A stretch of DNA of 64,000 nucleotides from contig NZ_SUKA01000009.1 in NCBI RefSeq assembly GCF_005049105.1, positions 1 to 64,000 on the forward strand, written 5' to 3'. The notes beneath the pieces are model-generated. The model did no database searches and was not told the origin of the DNA. It was given only the letters and a program-made list of their open reading frames with translations. Origin of the DNA: Sphingobacterium alkalisoli. Its GTDB lineage: Bacteria; Bacteroidota; Bacteroidia; Sphingobacteriales; Sphingobacteriaceae. Made by a program: the position numbers and the translations under genes. Below, one piece after another: positions 8,005 to 15,695 of the stretch. Each line of letters starts with the position of its first letter. The first letter of the stretch is position 1.

Positions 8005-9369
8005 TTACAAAACTTTCCAATATCCTCCTTTTGCCGGGCCAATACGCTCCAACAAGCCCTTTTCTTTTAGTGTCTGTATGTTATCCTTAATTTTCCGTTG
8101 GGATATCCCTACCATGTCCGCCAGTATTGCAGTAGTGATGTAAATATCCTTTGTAATCGCGGTAAGTATTTTTTGCTGATTATCGGTGACCTTACCGGTG
8201 ACCTTACCGGTGACCTTATCGGTGACCCTATCGCTTCCAGAGATCGGAGAAGTGAGTACGCGCACAAAAAAACCGTCCTGAACCATTTTAAACAACGGCT
8301 CGGGCAAGCCATGGTTTAAAAATAATTGCCTCACTCGCTTAATACCGGTACCGTATCGCTCGATCAGTCCTATTTCTTTAAATATTTTGGCAATCTGCAG
8401 GTTTCTCGGCGAAGACACATAATCATCTGAAAGCAGATTTTCAACCGTGATGTGATCTGGCAACGGACCGGGGTTAAACAAGACAATACTATCAGGGAAT
8501 ATCTTAATCGTAGAATGACCCCCAGACATATAATCACGGTGCACAATCATATTGACAACCAGTTCGCGGATTCCCTCTAAAGGATACTGCCAGCGTTCTG
8601 TATTTTCCAATTGATCCGTAATAATGATTTCTTTATTAATGTGCTTCCTTACAAAGTTCATTACCTCTTCTACCTCAGTTACTATGTCTGTCGATATCGT
8701 GACATCGTCTTTAATAACCGTTTCTGATGCAAAATGGCCCATCTGAATAGTCGTGTGATACGTATCTTCCTTACAAAACAGGAGATAACAGGCGTTGCTT
8801 ATTTGCTTACCATGCACCAGTTCCTGCTTTTTTAAAAACTGCTCCGACGTATCAATAGGAATATTAGAATTGCGCCGTCTCACCATATCAAAGACTTTCT
8901 TAACCTTATCTAAGGAAATATCTGCGGTGGTTAACCCATTACGCCAAAAATAATCCCAACTGGAATTCACTGTCCTAAGGTGCATTTGCGCAACTTCCGC
9001 CACAGACATCGGATGGTTGGCATTACTAACTCGTTTGTAGTACTTCCCTTTGAACGAAACGGGTTTTATGGGATATACTGCCACGCTAAACAAAACCACT
9101 TGTTGCCCTTGGTGTTCCCATATATCCACTTCCGGTACTAAAGCAGGTTGTGTTTTTACCTTTATTTCGTTAAGCCACTTCTGCACTGTTTCTTTCCCAA
9201 TCGACACGCCTTTAGCAACACCCTTGTCATCCACACCAACATACACCGCGCCTCCCTTGGCATTAGCAAATGCCACCAAAGAAACGATCACTTCGTCCTG
9301 AAAAGAAGTTTTGAATTCAACCTTTTCGGATTCATGATGAGGTATAGTATATATCGTGGTTTCTATCAT
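8005..9369 (-). CDS. AlbA_2 (Schlafen-like) and HATPase_c_4 winged-helix protein
   Basis: Putative regulator, often misnamed ATP-dependent DNA helicase RecG-like. About 454 aa from ATG 9369. The N-terminal AlbA_2 domain (about residues 10-130) has ESEKVEFKTSF and FANAKGGAVYVGVDD. The middle has the HATPase_c_4 region with GIRELVVNMIVHRDY and FNPGPLP, then the RNLQIAKIFKEIGLIERYGTGI segment. The end is a winged helix (LADMVGISQRKIKDNI). A VTDKVTGKVTGKVTD linker is encoded by a 12-bp tandem repeat. The longer frame to 9450 overlaps the upstream gene's end (9398), so 9369 is chosen. It sits between the locus regulator and the sugar genes, beside its own decayed copy, and may be a later insertion there. 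Its role, whether DNA/RNA binding or phage-related, is unknown. Confidence 0.85.
   Translation of the reverse strand: MIETTIYTIPHHESEKVEFKTSFQDEVIVSLVAFANAKGGAVYVGVDDKGVAKGVSIGKETVQKWLNEIKVKTQPALVPEVDIWEHQGQQVVLFSVAVYPIKPVSFKGKYYKRVSNANHPMSVAEVAQMHLRTVNSSWDYFWRNGLTTADISLDKVKKVFDMVRRRNSNIPIDTSEQFLKKQELVHGKQISNACYLLFCKEDTYHTTIQMGHFASETVIKDDVTISTDIVTEVEEVMNFVRKHINKEIIITDQLENTERWQYPLEGIRELVVNMIVHRDYMSGGHSTIKIFPDSIVLFNPGPLPDHITVENLLSDDYVSSPRNLQIAKIFKEIGLIERYGTGIKRVRQLFLNHGLPEPLFKMVQDGFFVRVLTSPISGSDRVTDKVTGKVTGKVTDNQQKILTAITKDIYITTAILADMVGISQRKIKDNIQTLKEKGLLERIGPAKGGYWKVL
8181..8228. repeat. Four 12-bp tandem units in coding sequence
   Basis: TA(T/C)CGGTGACC(T/C) repeated four times. It encodes the VTDKVTGKVTGKVTD linker between the ATPase-like and winged-helix parts of the AlbA_2 protein. 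Copy-number change would stay in frame, giving linker length variation. Confidence 0.9.
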
Positions 9370-9378
9370 ATTTTCGGG

Positions 9379-9397
9379 ATGGATGATCTCGGTTTGC
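9379..9397. repeat. Internally deleted copy of the two-hairpin repeat
   Basis: ATGGATGATCTCGGTTTGCC joins the left end (ATGGATGAT) directly to the right end (CTCGGTTTGCC) of copy 1, with the roughly 36 middle bases absent. It lies immediately after the stop of the regulator gene. Confidence 0.55.
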
Positions 9398-9907
9398 CTA
9401 TTGCTTCTTAAACAATATAATCTGATGTGCTGAGGCGGATGACTTTTCAAAATAAAGTTTCACAGATTTTTTTAAAAGCTCCGATGACTTATTCGCTAAT
9501 CGCGACAAGTAATCCGTATCGAGATCATTTCCTAATATACATACTTCTAGTGTTCCTGAATCGATACCTTTTGCGTAATCACCAACTAAACTGATCTGCT
9601 CAATATCACCTGCTTTTGCAAAAATATTATCAATCAGCTCATCCATGCCGAGGTAATCCCGGATAAGTTGTTGAAGGGAATGAAAAAGCGGGTGTTTGTT
9701 ATTGGCTTGGTAGATTACCTTATTGTTTTGCTGTGCTCGGGTTAGGTAGCCCGCATCCGTCAATTGGTTGAGTTCTTTACGGATGGCATTGGTCGATTCA
9801 TGAAATTCTTCCGCCAACCCCCGCAAATAGCCCTTATTGGTCGCATATGCAAAAAACTTAATCAAAAGCTTAAGTCGTGTCTTCGACGTAATGAGGGTTT
9901 CTAACAT
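9398..9907 (-). CDS. wHTH regulator with nucleotidyltransferase-like domain
   Basis: Likely transcription regulator of the exopolysaccharide locus. Residues 1-80 form an ArsR/MarR-like winged helix (SKTRLKLLIKFF ... GLAEEFHESTNAIRKELNQLTDAGYL). The C-terminal half has SLVGDYAKGIDSGTLEVCILG, resembling a degenerate nucleotidyltransferase (GxYAxGxxSG) fold. The start at ATG 9907 (169 aa) is fixed by a perfect promoter at 9929-9960 that lies inside the longer frame reaching 9973, so the longer frame cannot be the gene. It is the first gene transcribed in this leftward block. Proteins of this type commonly head polysaccharide loci in Sphingobacteriaceae (family knowledge). Whether it binds a nucleotide sugar is a guess. 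Confidence 0.8.
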   Translation of the reverse strand: MLETLITSKTRLKLLIKFFAYATNKGYLRGLAEEFHESTNAIRKELNQLTDAGYLTRAQQNNKVIYQANNKHPLFHSLQQLIRDYLGMDELIDNIFAKAGDIEQISLVGDYAKGIDSGTLEVCILGNDLDTDYLSRLANKSSELLKKSVKLYFEKSSASAHQIILFKKQ

Positions 9908-9928
9908 AGCATTCGTATCGTTGAGCAA

Positions 9929-9960
9929 CAAAAGTACTCGCTTTTTTTCAAAAAAACAAA
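9929..9960 (-). promoter_or_regulatory. Promoter of the exopolysaccharide locus regulator
   Basis: On the minus strand: TTTG, 20 bases, TACTTTTG, a perfect match to the Bacteroidetes consensus TTTG-N19/21-TAnnTTTG. The ATG at 9907 follows after about 21 bases, so the leader is short. Confidence 0.75.
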
Positions 9961-9999
9961 CGAAATGAATCAAAGAAGAATAATGTATACGTTACTATT

Positions 10000-11199
10000 T
10001 TAAACGGTTAACGTGTATTCCCCTACCTTCTTGCCATCGTCCAGCAGCATTTCCAAGTGAAGTCGTGTCTCATTAGCTTCCAGATGAATGACCGTTCTGC
10101 TTCCGTCTTTTGATCCGCCTCCAATCACGACAGGGTATGGATGATCAGCATCCGGTGGATGTACACCGTGACGATGCGTGTGACCAGAAATCACTAAATC
10201 GACATTATTGGCTCTAAATATGGGATCGAATACTTCCCGACAGTGCATCGGTCCATGCCACTCGCCGCTATGGAACGGGGGGATATGCATAATAACGATC
10301 CGATAGGCGGCTTCTTTGTACTCGTCGGTATTGACGATCGCCGACAACCATTTGCCCTGCCTTTCGCGCACGGCATCAAAATCGACAATACCCCCATACA
10401 CCGGATGGTCATCGGGCTTATCTTCCCCAGTGTCCAACACCACCCAATAAATAGGTCCTTGTTTATAACTGAAATGGTATCGATCGTCTGGAAAAGCAAA
10501 ATAGTTTTTGAATTCCCGGCGGAATTTACCACGGGTTTCATGATTACCCCTTACCATGATAAACGATTTCTGTCCGGCAAACAATTGGGTACAAGGCGCC
10601 AAAAGATGATCAATAATCTGCTGTTCGTCGGTCTGATAATCGAACGTATCTCCATTCAGCATCACAAACTCATAAGGTCTATTGTCTACCAGCGACAGTA
10701 AGCTTTCGAATGCTGTTGGGCTGTCGTGTACATCATTTAAAATTACACACGACACCTGCGAAGCATTTGTAGCTGGAGTGGTAAAGGAATACCACTCCGT
10801 TTGGATTTCTTCCCCATATTCTAATTTATAGGGATCGAATAGGGTAATTGCTTTAGAACATGCTCGATATCGATACGTCTTTCCCGGTTGTAAATTGACG
10901 ATCTGAATTTTGTTTAGCTTAATATACGCAGCATGTAATCCATCTTCTTCCATATAGGCAATTTGCTTATCCACTCCTTCGCTTTCATATTCGATCCAAC
11001 TGTAAGCCGCACTATCTGTGATAAACATAACGTATACGGATGTAGGGGTAAGATGTTGAAGGTATGGAGACACAGCGAATCCAGGCTTCTGCGAGGAGTT
11101 TCCAAAATCCTTCGCCAAAAGAGGGGTAGTCGCATTGGCAGCAACCGCAGTAACCGATAACAAGGATACCTGTTTAAGAAAATTTCTTCTGTTATTCAT
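10000..11199 (-). CDS. Exported metallophosphoesterase (purple-acid-phosphatase-like)
   Basis: Secreted metal-dependent phosphoesterase of 399 aa. The N-terminus NNRRNFLKQVSLLSVTAVAANA is a Tat-type signal (RRNFLK). A fibronectin-like N-terminal domain (residues ~40-145, ending in the FTTPA strand) is followed by the calcineurin-like core. Its metal-ligand motifs are ILNDVHDS, LNGDTFD, VRGNHETRG, MHIPP and SGHTHRHG, so all five blocks are intact. The C-terminal strand closes the fold. Substrate could be a phosphomonoester or diester; nothing here decides it. It stands alone, with its own candidate promoter at 11245-11276, a gap on both sides and a perfect 18-bp palindrome upstream. Phosphate scavenging would fit the pst genes elsewhere in the window, but they are not adjacent. 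Confidence 0.88.
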   Translation of the reverse strand: MNNRRNFLKQVSLLSVTAVAANATTPLLAKDFGNSSQKPGFAVSPYLQHLTPTSVYVMFITDSAAYSWIEYESEGVDKQIAYMEEDGLHAAYIKLNKIQIVNLQPGKTYRYRACSKAITLFDPYKLEYGEEIQTEWYSFTTPATNASQVSCVILNDVHDSPTAFESLLSLVDNRPYEFVMLNGDTFDYQTDEQQIIDHLLAPCTQLFAGQKSFIMVRGNHETRGKFRREFKNYFAFPDDRYHFSYKQGPIYWVVLDTGEDKPDDHPVYGGIVDFDAVRERQGKWLSAIVNTDEYKEAAYRIVIMHIPPFHSGEWHGPMHCREVFDPIFRANNVDLVISGHTHRHGVHPPDADHPYPVVIGGGSKDGSRTVIHLEANETRLHLEMLLDDGKKVGEYTLTV

Positions 11200-11244
11200 G
11201 GTATAAAAATTTGATAAGAGAACGTACAGCCTAACTTAGGAATT

Positions 11245-11276
11245 CAATAATACATATATAAAAATGCTATCGCAAT
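11245..11276 (-). promoter_or_regulatory. Candidate promoter of the metallophosphoesterase
   Basis: Minus strand ATTG, 20 bases, TATTATTG. One mismatch in each box against TTTG / TAnnTTTG. It leads into the start at 11199. Confidence 0.45.
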
Positions 11277-11285
11277 AACAACAGA

Positions 11286-11303
11286 AAAGCAATCGATTGC
11301 TTT
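11286..11303. promoter_or_regulatory. Perfect 18-bp palindrome upstream of the promoter
   Basis: AAAGCAATCGATTGCTTT, a perfect dyad with no spacer, 10 bases upstream of the -33 box. It is well placed for an activator or repressor site; the binding protein is unknown. Confidence 0.4.
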
Positions 11304-11590
11304 ATTTTGACCTATGGCGAGCTACCAACAACCAATATACCGCCAACCCAATAAGTACCTAGTCTTGGATGATATAGACTACGGAATGAAGATTCTCTTC
11401 TGTCTCTTCGGATTTTTGTATCAATTAGGAGCTCTTGTTATAAATCGTGCAAATTGAAAATCAAACTTTCAATTTACACGATTAACCTTATCTGTGGGTT
11501 ATGATAGAAAGAAGTTGTTACGGAAGCTATAATTGGAGAAGCAACTTCATCTCCACCGCTGGCGCTGGGGTAAAGCCTTATTGCAACAGT

Positions 11591-11660
11591 AAAAAACAAG
11601 AAAGGTCTTGAAGCGGGGAGCTTCAAGACCTTAACTAACCAATTATTAACCTAAATTATG
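11591..11660 (-). ncRNA. Candidate small RNA A (~70 nt) ending in an intrinsic terminator
   Basis: Minus-strand body read from about 11660: CATAATTTAGGTTAATAATTGGTTAGTT, then a perfect 13-bp stem AAGGTCTTGAAGC / GCTTCAAGACCTT (11602-11632) closing a TCCCC loop, then TTTCTTGTTTTTT. It is preceded by its own promoter boxes. The module 11601-11675 matches 17283-17358 except for one substitution and one indel. It lies after the last gene of the copper operon and could also end that operon's transcript. No ORF is present. The simple alternative is a dispersed terminator, but that would not explain the conserved 40-base body and promoter. Confidence 0.55.
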
Positions 11661-11665
11661 AAGAT

Positions 11666-11697
11666 CAAAGATACGCTGACCATACGTAGCTATCAAG
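11666..11697 (-). promoter_or_regulatory. Promoter of candidate small RNA A
   Basis: Minus strand CTTG, 20 bases, TATCTTTG. The -7 box is a perfect TAnnTTTG. The spacer differs from that of copy B, yet both boxes and the spacing are kept. Confidence 0.55.
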
Positions 11698-11744
11698 CTA
11701 AACCCTTTTAATTAACAAATATTAACAGATCGAAGATGGGCGCT

Positions 11745-12770
11745 TCACTTTCCAACGAAGGTGCTATCGCTTAATGTCTCGAGAAAGGCGATCATATCAT
11801 GTTTTTCCTGTTCTGTTAGCGGAATCCGATTGCCATTCGCCTTTAAAATAGGATCAAGATTATCGGCATCGACAACGCCGTTATCAAAATAATCCAAAAC
11901 GGCCCTTAACGTCGGAAACTGACCCAAACTCCCATAGGGTGCGGTATATTCGACATTCCTTAATGAGGGAACCCGAAACCGCATGAAGTCTGCAGGTATC
12001 CCTGTTACTCTGGCACGCCCTGCCTCTTCGATGCTGGGGTTCAAAGGAAAGCCGACATTCCTGAAACTTTGGTCGGTAAACAACGCTGTGCGATGACAGG
12101 ACTCACATTTCTGTTGAAACACGTGATAACCTCGTGCCTCGCTTGCTGTAAATTCTTCGCCTTCATTCCGTTGTTTTATCTTATCATATTTGCTGTCGGC
12201 AGAGATTAGCGTATATTCATACTGTGCAATACTTCGATAAATCCGGTCAGGGGTAATCGTTTCATCACCAAATGCTTTTTTAAACAAATCGGTGTATTGG
12301 GGTTCACTACTTATTTTTCCAATAACTTCCAAAATTGAAGAATTCATTTCTTCGTGCGTGATGATGGGAACCAACGGTTGCTTTTCCAATTGAAGGATAT
12401 TACCGTCCCAATTATAAAACTTCATAAACGCCATATTTTGAATTGGTGGCGTATTCCGAAGTCCTATACGACCATAAATACCTACGGCCTGCGCATTATT
12501 ATCAGAAAAAGCACGTGATTGATTGTGACAACTGGCACAGGAGATCGTATTATTGCCACTAAATTTCTTTTCATGGAATAATTTCTCGCCGAGCTCCACA
12601 CCGTATTTTGTAGGGGTATTGCCAGCGACCGAATTATTCAACGGCGGAAAACCTGCAGGTATGTGCAGCGGAACTTCGGGGTTGTCATAAGGCGTTAGCT
12701 CAATGACATCCGTTCGGCTACAGGATAACAACAGCAATAGAATGGATAAAATCGTAAGTACTGCTTTCAT
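11745..12770 (-). CDS. Di-haem cytochrome c peroxidase family enzyme, MbnH/MauG-like
   Basis: Periplasmic lipoprotein di-haem enzyme, 341 aa. The signal ends in the lipobox LLLLLSC (Cys17). Two CxxCH haem sites are present: CASCH at 78-82 and CESCH at 222-226. Trp121 in FYNWDGN sits where MauG-type enzymes have the inter-haem tryptophan. Unusual: after VPSLRNVEYTAPY the common MHDGRF stretch is GSLGQF (280-285), so the usual Met/His-Asp of bacterial peroxidases is gone. It is directly downstream of an MbnP-like gene, the known partner pairing of MbnH, which in methanotrophs oxidises a Trp of MbnP to kynurenine. A modifying role on that neighbour is therefore more likely than peroxide removal. 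The start at ATG 12770 is preferred to GTG 12782, since the signal begins there. Last gene of the copper operon. Confidence 0.85.
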   Translation of the reverse strand: MKAVLTILSILLLLLSCSRTDVIELTPYDNPEVPLHIPAGFPPLNNSVAGNTPTKYGVELGEKLFHEKKFSGNNTISCASCHNQSRAFSDNNAQAVGIYGRIGLRNTPPIQNMAFMKFYNWDGNILQLEKQPLVPIITHEEMNSSILEVIGKISSEPQYTDLFKKAFGDETITPDRIYRSIAQYEYTLISADSKYDKIKQRNEGEEFTASEARGYHVFQQKCESCHRTALFTDQSFRNVGFPLNPSIEEAGRARVTGIPADFMRFRVPSLRNVEYTAPYGSLGQFPTLRAVLDYFDNGVVDADNLDPILKANGNRIPLTEQEKHDMIAFLETLSDSTFVGK

Positions 12771-12788
12771 GTGGCTCGTCACCTAATT

Positions 12789-13679
12789 TTAATTCGTTAC
12801 TCTCGTGATAGAAAACATGCCCGAAATATCACTTGAGCCATTCCCACCTAGGTTATCGACAAACTTGACCATTTGAAGTGCTGACATGGTATTGGGTGTA
12901 GCATTGCTATCATCGTTATGATTATTATCGCCTGTTTTTGACTTCAATATAAGCGTATTCGTTTTTCCACTTAATAGTTTATCAAAATCAGCTTTGATCG
13001 TGATTTTAGGAATATTTCTCCCCACAGTAGCAGGATTCGGAAGATCTAAAATGATATCCCGATAAGCATCCACGCCTTGTGCATAGGTCGAGGGATCGCC
13101 ATCAGTCCCCACGACCGTGCTCCCGGTATGAATGGACATTTCCTTACCATCTGTCTCAAAAAATCCCTCCAGTTTCGTAAATCGATAGCCGGCTCCCCAC
13201 TCCCAATGCATTTTGGTATCGTTGGCCCCTGCCTCCGCATAAAAGTTAGGGAATCTTACTTGATCCAGTGTATTCAGATCTCGTCTAACACCCAATCCGA
13301 ATTTGATCTGCTTATACTCGCCGGCAGGGATATTACTCAAGACATAGTCCAATGTCTGAGGTTTTGCCTGGTTTACTACGGTCGCACCCTTATCCAAATC
13401 ATTGATATTATAGGGAAATTCGTTGCCATCTGTTTTGATAAGACGGATATTGCTTATCACATATTTTAGCTCCGAAAAGTGATGGACCTGTCCTTCGGCA
13501 GAGGTATTTACCGTTGCCGTGAAAGAGCCAGCATCTCCAAGGACGATAGTCGTGTTTTTAAACGTGTTGTTGAAATGCAAAGTGATATCATTTGCGACAG
13601 GATTGTTATCGTTCTTACTGCAGGACATGAGAGCCAACGAAAAGGCTGATAATAATAGAAAGTTTTTATAATTTTTCAT
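12789..13679 (-). CDS. MbnP-like copper-associated lipoprotein
   Basis: Exported lipoprotein of 296 aa (lipobox LALMSC, Cys20). Family features seen: the ITLHFNNTF opening strand, FSELKYVISNIRL, the strongly family-typical KMHWEWGAGYRFTKLEG at 156-172 with Trp159 and Trp161, and a following MSIHTGST with His184. A Lys/Asp/His/Asn-rich stretch KTGDNNHNDDSN (248-259) could add metal ligands. In methanotrophs MbnP binds copper after MbnH converts a tryptophan to kynurenine (family knowledge). Here the MbnH-like gene follows after 18 bases and an OprC-like TonB receptor precedes by 27, so the three are translated from one message. Whether Trp159 or Trp161 is modified here is a testable inference. 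Confidence 0.85.
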   Translation of the reverse strand: MKNYKNFLLLSAFSLALMSCSKNDNNPVANDITLHFNNTFKNTTIVLGDAGSFTATVNTSAEGQVHHFSELKYVISNIRLIKTDGNEFPYNINDLDKGATVVNQAKPQTLDYVLSNIPAGEYKQIKFGLGVRRDLNTLDQVRFPNFYAEAGANDTKMHWEWGAGYRFTKLEGFFETDGKEMSIHTGSTVVGTDGDPSTYAQGVDAYRDIILDLPNPATVGRNIPKITIKADFDKLLSGKTNTLILKSKTGDNNHNDDSNATPNTMSALQMVKFVDNLGGNGSSDISGMFSITRVTN

Positions 13680-13706
13680 TTTTTTATTTAGTTAAGTGCT
13701 GTTGAT

Positions 13707-15689
13707 TTAAAAATTAAATTTTAGGGATGTGAAAAGATTACGCCCCATTCTTGGAATGTTACCCCAATCTGCGTATGTACTGTAATACTGATTAAACACG
13801 TTCTCGGCACCTACCTGCAAAACGGTTTTAAAACCTTTGTAATCGAAGGTGTAATCCGCAGAGATATTCCAGATCCTATACGCTGGCGTAAGGTCTTCAC
13901 CATATTCAGGGCTGTAATTGTCTTGTGCAAAATCGCCATTCAACGAAGTCTGAATACCAAATTTGCGGTGCATAAAGTGAAGGGATGTTTGATAACTCAG
14001 CGGGCGAATAAACGGCAAATTCCCACCGTTATCGTCCGTGGCGCGTGCATAGATTAGCGTTCCTTTCCAGTGTAAATGCGAGAAGATATCGTAATTAGCA
14101 TGCAGCGTTGCGTTGAAAAGCTTGCCGTGGTTCAGTGAGGTGTATCCTTTCACACCGACCGATTGGTAGTTCATAGGGCTTCCCAGACTCAGAATTTTGC
14201 CGACGATATAATGTTGGATATGAAAGTAGTTTACCGTGGCCTCTAAAGCGCCCCTCTCGCTTTTAAACCCTGCACTCGCATTGGCTTCATAGGAAATCTC
14301 ATTTTTCAGGTCGGGATTTCCAATATAATCGTAACGGTCAAAACTGTTGTAGATGTAATAGCCGTAAGCTTCCGACACAGAGGGCGCTCGATGCCCATAG
14401 CCCGTGCCAACAGAAAAATCAAACTGGTTTATATTCAGCTGATAACTGGCATGCACGCCTGGCAATATTCTGCATTTTTCCTGTGGGGTTCCGGGATGGA
14501 AAATCCAGTTGAACTCGACGTATTTGGAATGGTTATAATTCAAACCCAAGGAGCCTCCAAAATTCAACCGGCTCCATTCCGAGATATCCCAGGAATTATT
14601 CATCGAAAGACCTGCAAAGCGGGTAGTAACCCAAGGCCAGCTGTAGGCAAACATCGTCTTATTGCTACGATCCTGCGGATACATTGTCATTTCTGCAATG
14701 GATAGGTTATCGTACGCATTCAATTGGATTTCAGCGCTGTAATCCCCACGCTGTAGATTGGCCCCGGAAACTAATCCATAGGTAGTACTCCAACCCGGCA
14801 TATCCATGTGCACCAAATTTTCGGGACGCTTGGTATCATCCATATAGTGTTCTATTGTATTGAAATAAAACTTGGTATCCCAAACTTTCACTAACCCTTC
14901 TTCAAATAATTGCTTGTAGGCCACGGATGTAATCATTGCCCGGGAAAGCCATAGATCCATGGGCAGCGCAGGGAATCCGACATCTTTTGCCTTGTCGTAG
15001 ATCGCATCGACCCGTATCGAGGAAAGCGGACTCGTCTTATACGCCAGACCTAACGAGGTATTGAACTTATGGAATTGCGAATGATTTACTTCATCCTGGT
15101 TCCCGTCGTAATAATTGCCCGCTTTTCGAAAAGAGATACTTCCGTCGGCGACAAACTTTTCGCCGGAATAAGATAGGTTTCCGAGATTGAAAAACTGCCT
15201 GTTATTGAACTCAACCCCTGTTTGGTAGGCCCCGTTCCATTTCTTTTCCAAGCCGAATGCGGTACTTTTTCTTTTTAGATCAATGCTTCCCGCGACAGTT
15301 GCGCCATGTAGGCTGCCCTCTTGACCGGATGTGATATCTATGGCAGAAAGGTTATTGCTTTCTACGTAGGAAGTAACCGGATCCATTTTATCCGTACACG
15401 CGCCAAAAACATGCATCCCATCAATCGTAATGGTAGAACGCTCGGTACCCATATTATTGAGTAGGGGTTCCCAGGCGTAGGCTCCTCGTTTGATGAAGCT
15501 GATTTTCTGGGAAGAGGCTAAAAATTCATCCACCGAAACCGACATCTTCATATCGGTTTCTATTTTTCTCTTGGCAATGACTTTTACTTCTTCAATGCGT
15601 GTGGCACTATCGGTTTGCGTTGGTACGTTTTGGGCATTTGCAGATACTCCAAGAAAAAGAAACCCAAAAACAGCAAGTAAATTCTTCAT
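13707..15689 (-). CDS. TonB-dependent receptor, OprC/NosA-like copper receptor
   Basis: Outer-membrane receptor of 660 aa with signal peptide (cleavage near SANAQ). The plug runs to about residue 150 (TITIDGMHVFGACTDKMDP, SIDLKRKS) and a beta-barrel follows to the terminal Phe (LFTSLKFNF). It has no SusC-type N-terminal domains. The key point is a CxxxM motif at Cys98-Met102 (CTDKM) in the plug and an HxM motif at His281-Met283 (EHYMDD), 183 residues apart. In Pseudomonas OprC the copper site is built from CxxxM and HxM about 180 residues apart (Cys143/Met147, His323/Met325). GFPALPMD before the second motif is also as in that family. The neighbours are a YtkA-like lipoprotein upstream (6-base gap) and MbnP/MbnH-like genes downstream. 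Copper import is strongly suggested. Confidence 0.9.
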   Translation of the reverse strand: MKNLLAVFGFLFLGVSANAQNVPTQTDSATRIEEVKVIAKRKIETDMKMSVSVDEFLASSQKISFIKRGAYAWEPLLNNMGTERSTITIDGMHVFGACTDKMDPVTSYVESNNLSAIDITSGQEGSLHGATVAGSIDLKRKSTAFGLEKKWNGAYQTGVEFNNRQFFNLGNLSYSGEKFVADGSISFRKAGNYYDGNQDEVNHSQFHKFNTSLGLAYKTSPLSSIRVDAIYDKAKDVGFPALPMDLWLSRAMITSVAYKQLFEEGLVKVWDTKFYFNTIEHYMDDTKRPENLVHMDMPGWSTTYGLVSGANLQRGDYSAEIQLNAYDNLSIAEMTMYPQDRSNKTMFAYSWPWVTTRFAGLSMNNSWDISEWSRLNFGGSLGLNYNHSKYVEFNWIFHPGTPQEKCRILPGVHASYQLNINQFDFSVGTGYGHRAPSVSEAYGYYIYNSFDRYDYIGNPDLKNEISYEANASAGFKSERGALEATVNYFHIQHYIVGKILSLGSPMNYQSVGVKGYTSLNHGKLFNATLHANYDIFSHLHWKGTLIYARATDDNGGNLPFIRPLSYQTSLHFMHRKFGIQTSLNGDFAQDNYSPEYGEDLTPAYRIWNISADYTFDYKGFKTVLQVGAENVFNQYYSTYADWGNIPRMGRNLFTSLKFNF

Positions 15690-15695
15690 GTGATC

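Larger units (their letters stand above)
11200..11744. other. 545-bp gap holding a promoter, a palindrome and a candidate sRNA gene
   Basis: No protein gene is supportable. It contains the phosphoesterase promoter (11245-11276), an 18-bp palindrome (11286-11303) and the first copy of the promoter/body/terminator module (11591-11697). The stretch 11310-11590 shows nothing recognisable. Confidence 0.6.

Noticed and set aside
8181..8228. Possible short CRISPR-like array
   Set aside because: Units are 12 bp, contiguous without spacers, and encode an in-frame protein linker.
8005..9369. RecG-like DNA helicase
   Set aside because: No helicase motifs; the name is a common misannotation of AlbA_2/HATPase_c_4 proteins.
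11652..11711. Short peptide ORF (MKIKDTL...) on the plus strand of module A
   Set aside because: The matching ATG in module B leads to a different 10-residue peptide; only the minus-strand promoter/body/terminator reading explains the conserved part.
11745..12782. Simple hydrogen-peroxide-detoxifying cytochrome c peroxidase
   Set aside because: Context with MbnP-like and OprC-like genes and the missing MHDG motif make a protein-modifying role more likely, though detoxification is not excluded.
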